Source of the DNA: an uncultured Lachnospiraceae bacterium
Lineage (GTDB): Bacteria; Bacillota; Clostridia; Lachnospirales; Lachnospiraceae
Direction of reading: 5' to 3'
DNA: 7,364 nucleotides
NCBI GenBank assembly: GCA_902803245.1
Contig: CADCPJ010000024.1
Coordinates: 1-7,364, forward strand
The position numbers and the translations under genes are program-made. The notes below the pieces were generated by a model. That model had not been told where the DNA came from and did no database searches. It was given only the letters and a program-made list of their open reading frames with translations. Below, one piece after another: positions 1-5,702 of the stretch (position 1 is the stretch's first letter; each line of letters starts with the position of its first letter).

Positions 1-1076
<1,076 letters not shown>

Positions 1077-1088
1077 TTATCTCTTTGA

Positions 1089-1102
1089 AAGAAGCGCTTT
1101 CC
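1089..1102 (-). promoter_or_regulatory. Candidate catabolite-responsive (cre-like) site in the oxidoreductase 5' leader
   Basis: On the minus strand the sequence reads GGAAAGCGCTTCTT. It agrees at 12 of 14 positions with the CcpA cre consensus TGWAARCGYTWNCW, including the central AAAGCGCTT; the first base and position 13 deviate. It sits between the predicted transcription start and the Shine-Dalgarno of the pyruvate:ferredoxin oxidoreductase gene, where a bound regulator would act as a roadblock. The core AAGCGCTT is self-complementary, so a weak RNA hairpin or chance are alternatives. That CcpA regulates this gene is inference. Confidence 0.4.
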
Positions 1103-1125
1103 GCACTTTTTCCATACTGCATAGA

Positions 1126-1155
1126 AGTATAGCATGGGAATCTGTCGTATGTCTA
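1126..1155 (-). promoter_or_regulatory. Sigma-A-type promoter for the pyruvate:ferredoxin oxidoreductase gene
   Basis: On the minus strand a -35 box TAGACA (1155-1150, five of six matches to TTGACA) is followed by an 18-base spacer and a -10 box TATACT (1131-1126, five of six matches to TATAAT). TGC immediately precedes the -10, giving an extended -10 element. Transcription would begin near 1119, leaving a leader of about 58 bases that holds the cre-like site and the ribosome binding site. The -35 box lies just downstream of the stop codon of the preceding gene (1158). The promoter is read from sequence only, but all elements agree well. Confidence 0.75.
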
Positions 1156-1157
1156 TT

Positions 1158-1895
1158 CTAATTCCCTGTAAAAAATTGTGCAAAAATCATGTTTTCCGGC
1201 GTATGGGCAATCGCCCGGTATCCGAGAGATTGCAGCTTCTCTTCCATCGCCGGCCGGGACTTGGCTATGACGCAGAAGTTGACTCCGTCATTTTTGAGGT
1301 TCCCGGCCCCGCCCGGCAAGTAGAGGGCCGATGAGATGCGGAATGAGGGGTTGTATGCGACCGCTTCTTTCGCAAAGTCCTCCCTCTCGAACGCTATGAC
1401 GGGCGTGTCCGTCTCCGACTCCCCTGCGATGTAGTCGCAGAGCGTGATGAGCTCAGGATCCGCTTTCAGCGAATTGGCCGGAAGAGGGATCTCCCTGTAG
1501 CTCCTTAATGACGGCACGGCGAGAAGCAGGATGCCTGCGGCAAATGTCAGGATGAGCAGGAATTTGGCGGCCTTCGATCGGAACTTAAAGGCGATGAGCG
1601 CAAAGCCCCCGCCGATGAGGAGGAATGCGGGAATCAGCCACAGAAAGCGGTAGTACTCCTCTATCAGCTCCGGCCATCTCTCGAAGAGAAGCGGAAAGAG
1701 ATACGGGTTGAATACGGTTGCGCAAAGAATCACAAACGGCCACAGGAAGACAATCCGAAACTGCTTTCCCCCAAAAATTGCAGCAGCGACGAGAAGCCCC
1801 GCGGCGAAGAACAGGAAATATCCGGGGGCCTGATAGCCGAGTATCGTCTTGATCAGGAAGGACAGGCCGGATTCGGTCGTCTCGTATGCAGTCAT
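1158..1895 (-). CDS. Polytopic membrane protein resembling the C-terminal half of a DUF6077/GT-C-like protein
   Basis: Membrane protein of 245 residues. Hydrophobic segments lie at about 25-41, 46-70, 83-103 and 111-129. A soluble region of about 115 residues (130-245) follows, with a LCDYIAGES helix start, a PVIAFERE strand and a C-terminal NFCVIAKSR...LGYRAIAHTPENMIFAQF stretch. The elements VFNPYLFPLL and EEYYRFLWLIPAFLL resemble what I recall from the second half of large Clostridial DUF6077-type or glycosyltransferase-like membrane proteins, where a wall of helices precedes an alpha/beta tail. The ATG at 1895 is supported by AAGGAG at 1910-1905 with a nine-base spacer, and the reading frame is closed upstream by a TAA, so the protein is not simply a longer one with a missed start. 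The gene upstream (2075-3103) looks like the matching N-terminal half; the two could be a split gene or a decayed single gene. No terminator is evident after it. No enzymatic function can be assigned from sequence. Confidence 0.75.
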   Translation of the reverse strand: MTAYETTESGLSFLIKTILGYQAPGYFLFFAAGLLVAAAIFGGKQFRIVFLWPFVILCATVFNPYLFPLLFERWPELIEEYYRFLWLIPAFLLIGGGFALIAFKFRSKAAKFLLILTFAAGILLLAVPSLRSYREIPLPANSLKADPELITLCDYIAGESETDTPVIAFEREDFAKEAVAYNPSFRISSALYLPGGAGNLKNDGVNFCVIAKSRPAMEEKLQSLGYRAIAHTPENMIFAQFFTGN

Positions 1896-1972
1896 AGTAT
1901 CGTACTCCTTCAGAATAAAGGAAATGCAGGCGGCTTACTGCATGCAGCCTGGAAGACTCGCACATTCGCGTT

Positions 1973-2048
1973 CATGCCGCACGTTGTAACGCCTTCCGTT
2001 CTTTATCATACATGCCGCGCTCTGTCATGCCTTCCGTTCATTTTCATG
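1973..2048. repeat. Two degenerate tandem copies of a 38-bp unit, plus a partial third
   Basis: The 179-base gap between the two membrane-protein genes (1896-2074) contains two adjacent 38-bp units, 1973-2010 and 2011-2048, that match at 30 of 38 positions. Both begin CATGCCGC and share an uninterrupted GCCTTCCGTTC. A shorter, more diverged piece follows at 2049-2065 (CATGTCGTCATGCC). The rest of the gap holds the ribosome binding site of the downstream gene and a 10-bp palindrome CTGCATGCAG at 1938-1947. Minus-strand reading frames of the gap are quickly closed by stops (the frame of the upstream gene meets another TGA after about 22 codons), so I see no gene here. The role is unknown; it may be a decayed intergenic repeat or replication slippage product. 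Confidence 0.6.
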
Positions 2049-2074
2049 CATGTCGTCATGCCTGTCACCCGCCC

Positions 2075-3103
2075 TCATCTATACACATACATCAGCATCG
2101 CCGCAGATGGCGCGGCGAGGGACAGCATCAGCGCGATCAGCCCCTTCCACTTCTTTCCGAAGACGGAGACGGGCACCATCACCGACACGGCTGCAGCCGG
2201 CCACAGCATGAGCGCGGACGGCGAGAGCGAGACCGCAGCAATTCCCGACAGGAAGAGCAGGATCCCGGTCCGTCTGTTCTGTTCCTGCTTAAGGATCACG
2301 ATGCCGATGAGAATCACCGCCGGAAGGAGGACACACGCAAGAGAGGCATTCCCCGTCCAGCCCTCCGCGTACAAGAGCCCGGAGGGAGTGTATGCCGTCC
2401 GGAAGGCCGCTCCGGCTACAATGGCAAGCACTGCGGCGGCGCCGGACTCCCCGTGCCTGCCGTCAAAGAGACGGTAAAAGATCCGGTATATGATCATCCC
2501 CGAAAGGACGGCCACAACCGGCGCCCTCACGACCCTCATCACAATCATCGGATGCAGCCCGGTGAGCTCGGCGACAAGCGTGTCAAACGCGTGGTACCTG
2601 ACCAGAAGGTCTTTCGTGCTGAAGGATGTGCGCACAGCCATACTTCCGGGAATCATAACGTGCATGGAGTCGCTCCGGATGTCCGCGGACATCTGGGCTA
2701 TGATGCCTCCCGGGTCTCCCGCGGCCGGCAGTATCAGCACAAGGGCGACGCTCCCGATCATCACGACGATCACCGCAAAGACGGAGAAGAAAAAGCTCAT
2801 TCCCCCGGACACCACTGCCGTTCCCCGGAAGATCGACTGGAAGTTTATGACCATGGAGAGGGCCATGAGGACGGACAGCGTGATCACGGCGCATCTCGAA
2901 AACTCATATAGGGAGAGATTTGCGCGCATGCATATGACAGCAGTCACTTCCATGACCGCTGTCGTGACGATCCATCCCGCCGTCACCGTCTCAAAGAGGG
3001 ACTTCTTCTCTCCCTTCGCCGCAAACGGCAGAATGCCTCCTATGATAAAATAAACAAGCAGCTCTCCCGCCGCGGTGAACGCGGCGAGTGTAATATGGGA
3101 CAT
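2075..3103 (-). CDS. Polytopic membrane protein, DUF6077/GT-C-like N-terminal half
   Basis: Membrane protein of 342 residues with about nine or ten hydrophobic segments, near 4-28, 40-59, 70-88, 102-127, 195-213, 221-236, 254-271, 279-300, 302-315 and 321-341. Between the fourth and fifth lies a non-hydrophobic loop (about 129-192) containing GDPGGIIAQMSADIRSDSMH and later RYHAFDTLVAELTGLHPMIVMRVVRAP. The pattern 'acidic residues, S/TDSM, then R-Y, then L-x-G-hydrophobic-H-P' is what I recall from DUF6077 proteins, which resemble GT-C glycosyltransferases; that assignment is from memory and moderate. The first acidic pair usual in such loops is only GD here. The gene begins 6 bases after the ABC-F stop codon. 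The ATG has no close Shine-Dalgarno (GAGGA lies farther upstream inside the ABC-F end), so translation probably depends on coupling. It stops right after the last membrane segment, and the next gene resembles the missing C-terminal part. Confidence 0.78.
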   Translation of the reverse strand: MSHITLAAFTAAGELLVYFIIGGILPFAAKGEKKSLFETVTAGWIVTTAVMEVTAVICMRANLSLYEFSRCAVITLSVLMALSMVINFQSIFRGTAVVSGGMSFFFSVFAVIVVMIGSVALVLILPAAGDPGGIIAQMSADIRSDSMHVMIPGSMAVRTSFSTKDLLVRYHAFDTLVAELTGLHPMIVMRVVRAPVVAVLSGMIIYRIFYRLFDGRHGESGAAAVLAIVAGAAFRTAYTPSGLLYAEGWTGNASLACVLLPAVILIGIVILKQEQNRRTGILLFLSGIAAVSLSPSALMLWPAAAVSVMVPVSVFGKKWKGLIALMLSLAAPSAAMLMYVYR

Positions 3104-3109
3104 AGGTTC

Positions 3110-4750
3110 TTAGTCGTCCTCCTCCTGGTCCTCCGTAGTGACGTAGACCTGGCGCTTCTTCGCCATCGCGTCGCTTGAGAGATACTCGTCGTAGGTTCCG
3201 ATCTTGTCGATGAGTGTGCCGTCCGGCAAAAATTCCATGATGCGGTTCGCGGTGGACTCCACGATCTGGTGGTCCCGCGACGTAAAGAGAATCACTCCCG
3301 GGAATTTGATCATGCCGTTGTTGAGGGCGGTGATCGCCTCCATGTCGAGATGGTTGGTCGGCTCGTCGAATATGAGGACATTCGCCCCCGAGATCATCAT
3401 TTTCGAGAGAAGGCACCTCACCTTCTCGCCTCCCGACAGAACGCGCACTCTCTTAATTCCATCCTCTCCCGCAAACAGCATGCGGCCGAGGAAACTGCGA
3501 ACATACGTCGTGTCCTTGTTCTCGGAGTACTGGGTCAGCCAGTCGGCGATCGTTAAGTCGTTGTCGAATTCGTCGCTGTAGTCCTTAGGGAAATAGGCCT
3601 GCGACGTCGTGATGCCCCACTTGTAATATCCCTCGTCCGGCTCCATCCGCCCGGAGAGAATCTCGAAGAGCGTGGTCTTCGCCCTCTCGTTTCCGCCGAC
3701 AAACGCGACCTTGTCCGTGCGGTTGATGATGAAATTCAGATCCTTGAAAATGACTTCGCCGTCGATGGTCTTGCTCAGATGCTCCACGAAGAGCACGTCG
3801 TTTCCGATCTCGCGGTTCGGGCGGAAATCGATGTAGGGATACTTCCTGCTCGACGGGACCATCGTCGTAAGCTCGATCTTCTCGAGGGCGCGCTTTCTGG
3901 AAGTCGCCTGCTTGGATTTCGAGGCATTTGCGGAGAACCGGGCGATGAACTCTTTGAGCTCCTTGATCTGCTCCTCCTTCTTCCGGTTCTGCTCCTTCAT
4001 CTGCCTGACGAGGAGCTGCGAGGATTCAAACCAGAAGTCGTAGTTTCCGGCGAAGAGACGGATCTTCCCGTAGTCGATGTCCGCGGTCTGCGTGCATACC
4101 TTATTGAGGAAATAGCGGTCATGGGAGACCACGATGACCGTGTTGTTGAAGCCGATGAGGAACTCCTCCAGCCACTCGATGGCCTCGAGGTCCAGATGGT
4201 TCGTGGGCTCGTCGAGAAGGAGGATGTCCGGATTGCCGAAAAGCGCCTGCGCGAGCAGCACCTTGACCTTGACCGGTCCGTCCAGCGTCCCCATGGTGAG
4301 GTGGTGCATCTCGGGGGCAATTCCGAGCCCCGTAAGCAGAGTCTCCGCGTCGGTCTCCGCGTCCCAGCCGTTCATTTCCGCAAATTCGCCTTCGAGCTCC
4401 GAAGCGCGGATGCCGTCCTCGTCGGTGAAGTCCTCCTTCATGTAGATGGCGTCCTTCTCCTTCATCACTTCATAGAGGCGCTTGTTCCCCATGATGACGG
4501 TATCGAGTACCTCATAGCCGTCGTATTTAAAATGGTCCTGCTCAAGGAAGGAGATGCGGTCGCCCGGGGTCACTGCGATCGTGCCGGATGAAGTCTCGAG
4601 CTGCCCGCTCAGTATTTTGAGAAATGTGGACTTGCCCGCCCCGTTGGCCCCGATGAGCCCGTAGCAGTTTCCCTCAATAAACTTGATGTTGACATCTTCA
4701 AAGAGCGCCTTCTTGCCCACCCGGTAGGTCACGTTGATGGCTTCAATCAT
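3110..4750 (-). CDS. ABC-F family ATPase, YkpA/YbiT-like
   Basis: Soluble tandem ATP-binding-cassette protein of 546 residues without membrane domains; ABC-F proteins act on ribosomes, where the inter-domain linker reaches toward the P-site tRNA. Domain 1 has Walker A GANGAGKST (34-42), Walker B LLLDE (177-181) followed by PTNHLD, and switch His210 in VSHDRY; its signature is degenerate, LDGPVK (156-161). The linker (about 240-305) is charged and helical, rich in K/E/R, ending with KSKQATSRKRALEKIE. Domain 2 has an intact signature LSGGEK (438-443) and Walker B LIFDE (459-463) with PTNHLD, but the Walker A reads GGNERAKTT (352-360) and the switch position is Arg492 (TSRDHQ). The opening residues and GEFAE-NGW-AE block are strongly like Bacillus YkpA. 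Start at 4750 rather than 4861: AAAGGAG at 4764-4758 sits seven bases upstream, and homology begins at MIEAINV. It overlaps the VanZ-like gene by 8 bases. Nothing marks it as an antibiotic-resistance subtype. Confidence 0.95.
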   Translation of the reverse strand: MIEAINVTYRVGKKALFEDVNIKFIEGNCYGLIGANGAGKSTFLKILSGQLETSSGTIAVTPGDRISFLEQDHFKYDGYEVLDTVIMGNKRLYEVMKEKDAIYMKEDFTDEDGIRASELEGEFAEMNGWDAETDAETLLTGLGIAPEMHHLTMGTLDGPVKVKVLLAQALFGNPDILLLDEPTNHLDLEAIEWLEEFLIGFNNTVIVVSHDRYFLNKVCTQTADIDYGKIRLFAGNYDFWFESSQLLVRQMKEQNRKKEEQIKELKEFIARFSANASKSKQATSRKRALEKIELTTMVPSSRKYPYIDFRPNREIGNDVLFVEHLSKTIDGEVIFKDLNFIINRTDKVAFVGGNERAKTTLFEILSGRMEPDEGYYKWGITTSQAYFPKDYSDEFDNDLTIADWLTQYSENKDTTYVRSFLGRMLFAGEDGIKRVRVLSGGEKVRCLLSKMMISGANVLIFDEPTNHLDMEAITALNNGMIKFPGVILFTSRDHQIVESTANRIMEFLPDGTLIDKIGTYDEYLSSDAMAKKRQVYVTTEDQEEDD

Positions 4751-5381
4751 ATCCTCTCTCCTTTGGCTGTTTTTTGTTCCTTTTATTGTCATGTAAGGGC
4801 CGGTCCCACCCGCAGGATCCAAGCCTCTCCCTCTCAAGCTCCGCGCCCTCTTCCCTCGCAAGGCGGATTCTCTCGTCCGTCTCCAGCTCGAGCTTCTTCC
4901 TTTTCCGCTCTTCCTTCTTAAGGTGGGACGACTGCCAGGCGCTGTAGATAAAGAGCACGAGTGCGACCGCTATGAGCACGCCGGTCATATCCACGCAGAC
5001 GTCGTAGAAGCTTCCCGCCCTCCCCTTGACAAGTGTCTGGTGCGCCTCATCGAAGCAGGCATAAATGAATGCGGCGACGATCGAGATCGCAGCGCTCCTC
5101 GTCGCCAGAGTCAGGAAGAAGAACGACAGAAAGAGCAGGATGAAGAGCACCGCGTATTCCGCCATATGGGCTGACTTCCTGACGGCCGGGTGCAGGATCT
5201 CCGCCAGTTCGTCCACACTCTTTCCGGGAAGGAATGTCCGGTGGATGAACTCCGCGGCCTCATACGTGATCTTCAGCGAGAGGCCGGAGGAAACCTGCGC
5301 CTCCTGCGCCGAAAACTGAAATATGACCACCATCCAGACCGCTGTGGGCAAAAACCAGAAAAATCTGCGAAATGTTTTCAT
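4743..5381 (-). CDS. VanZ-like membrane protein with long charged C-terminal tail
   Basis: Integral membrane protein of 212 residues. Hydrophobic segments lie at about 8-22, 74-92, 97-110 and 131-148. VanZ-family marks are present: FSAQEAQVSSG after the first helix (23-33), RKSAHMAEYAVLF (68-80), and FDEAHQTLVKGRAGSFYDVCVDMTG (110-134), which contains the conserved DE-HQ, GR and D---D positions. VanZ itself gives low-level teicoplanin resistance; most relatives have no known role, so only the family is claimed. After the last helix comes an unusual tail of about 60 residues, very rich in K, E and R (LKKEERKRKKLELETDERIR), probably a cytoplasmic helix or coiled coil. The last codons overlap the ABC-F start (TATGATTGA), indicating translational coupling. 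The start is placed at the ATG at 5381; a TTG two codons upstream (5387) is possible. Neither has a good Shine-Dalgarno. Confidence 0.9.
   Translation of the reverse strand: MKTFRRFFWFLPTAVWMVVIFQFSAQEAQVSSGLSLKITYEAAEFIHRTFLPGKSVDELAEILHPAVRKSAHMAEYAVLFILLFLSFFFLTLATRSAAISIVAAFIYACFDEAHQTLVKGRAGSFYDVCVDMTGVLIAVALVLFIYSAWQSSHLKKEERKRKKLELETDERIRLAREEGAELERERLGSCGWDRPLHDNKRNKKQPKERGYD
4758..4764 (-). promoter_or_regulatory. Ribosome binding site that fixes the ABC-F start
   Basis: AAAGGAG on the minus strand, seven bases before the ATG at 4750 and inside the 3' end of the VanZ-like gene. It supports the internal ATG over the upstream in-frame ATG at 4861, which would add 37 residues overlapping the VanZ-like coding region and lacking family similarity. 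Confidence 0.8.
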
Positions 5382-5397
5382 ATACAAACCAAATGTC

Positions 5398-5426
5398 GTG
5401 CCTTTTTTCTGCCCATGCGCTATAAT
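5398..5426 (+). promoter_or_regulatory. Candidate promoter for the 41-codon plus-strand gene
   Basis: A perfect -10 hexamer TATAAT lies at 5421-5426, 42 bases before the ATG at 5469, giving a leader of about 36 bases with the ribosome binding site in it. The -35 region is poor: with a 17-base spacer it reads GTGCCT (5398-5403), three of six matches. The promoter is thus supported mostly by the -10 box and its position and may need an activator. Confidence 0.5.
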
Positions 5427-5427
5427 C

Positions 5428-5456
5428 AGTATAAAAATGAAACCAACGTGTATTAA
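5428..5456 (-). promoter_or_regulatory. Candidate promoter for the VanZ-like/ABC-F group
   Basis: On the minus strand a -35 box TTAATA (5456-5451, four of six matches) is followed by a 17-base spacer and a -10 box TATACT (5433-5428, five of six). Transcription would start near 5421, about 40 bases before the VanZ-like ATG. The -35 box overlaps the ribosome binding site of the opposite-strand small gene, and its -10 box lies one base from the opposite-strand -10 box. Confidence 0.5.
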
Positions 5457-5461
5457 GGAGG
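5455..5461 (+). promoter_or_regulatory. Shine-Dalgarno of the 41-codon gene
   Basis: AAGGAGG on the plus strand with a seven-base spacer to the ATG at 5469, essentially an ideal Firmicute ribosome binding site. It is the main evidence that this short frame is translated, and it selects this ATG as the start. Confidence 0.8.
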
Positions 5462-5468
5462 CTGCATT

Positions 5469-5594
5469 ATGTTTAATCGCTTCAACAGAATCAAGGGAGA
5501 AGTCATTCTCGGCTGCTCCGCTCTCGTCTTCATGGGCGTTCTCATCGTCCTTGGCTACGCCGGCGAAGCGCGCAAAGGCTCACAGGAAAAATAA
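5469..5594 (+). CDS. Small single-helix membrane protein, 41 residues, unknown function
   Basis: I do not recognise this protein. It opens MFNRFNRIKGEVILG, runs through a hydrophobic stretch of about 18-20 residues (roughly 12-31, with CSALVFMGVLIVLGY) and ends in a short charged tail, AGEARKGSQEK. The basic N-terminus (R4, R7, K9) before the helix suggests a single-pass inner-membrane protein with the N-terminus inside, although the tail is also basic, so the topology is open. Support for a real gene is an ideal Shine-Dalgarno, a TATAAT box upstream and a strong intrinsic terminator 45 bases after the TAA stop, making a complete independent transcription unit. It is the only plus-strand gene in the window, divergent from the VanZ-like gene. 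There is no lipobox at a position usual for lipoprotein signals (Cys16 falls within the helix). A membrane regulator, a small toxin-like peptide or a subunit of a larger complex are all possible. Confidence 0.72.
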   Translation: MFNRFNRIKGEVILGCSALVFMGVLIVLGYAGEARKGSQEK

Positions 5595-5639
5595 GGTTAA
5601 CTGGTATAACGGCTTTAAGCTTAAATAGTATAACAGAAG

Positions 5640-5676
5640 TGACGCGGAAATAGATAACGATTTCCGCGTCATTTTT
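5640..5676 (+). terminator. Rho-independent terminator of the 41-codon gene
   Basis: A perfect 12-bp inverted repeat (5640-5651, TGACGCGGAAAT, pairing with 5660-5671) with an 8-base loop is followed by TTTTT at 5672-5676 on the plus strand. On the minus strand the hairpin is followed by CTTCTGTTAT, with no solid T-run, so it should stop the plus-strand gene efficiently and transcripts from the YfhO-family gene only weakly. The remaining bases between the small gene and the hairpin (5595-5639) hold only a 12-bp palindrome TTTAAGCTTAAA at 5614-5625. Confidence 0.9.
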
Positions 5677-5702
5677 AAAGCAGTCTTTGTCAAAATGCAC
5701 CA

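Noticed and set aside
1585..1965. Alternative minus-strand frame overlapping the 245-residue membrane protein
   Set aside because: The peptide has no coherent hydrophobic pattern and is out of frame with the membrane protein, which has the proper ribosome binding site.
1973..2065. Possible small CRISPR array
   Set aside because: Only two full units, adjacent with no spacers between them, only 30 of 38 positions identical, and no cas genes nearby.
2012..2911. Plus-strand open frame of 299 codons, rich in H, R, D and G, opposite the polytopic membrane protein
   Set aside because: It is a complement of hydrophobic-segment codons and begins inside the 38-bp repeat; the minus-strand product has clear membrane helices, so the plus-strand frame is a shadow.
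3779..4591. Long plus-strand open frame (270 codons) opposite the ABC-F gene
   Set aside because: It lies entirely antisense to a well-supported ABC-F coding region, its composition (many D, E, L, V, R) mirrors that gene's codons, and no family resemblance or good ribosome binding site is seen.
4751..4861. Upstream ATG giving the ABC-F protein 37 extra residues
   Set aside because: The extra stretch (basic, R/G-rich) overlaps the VanZ-like coding region, lacks family similarity, and a good ribosome binding site serves the ATG at 4750.
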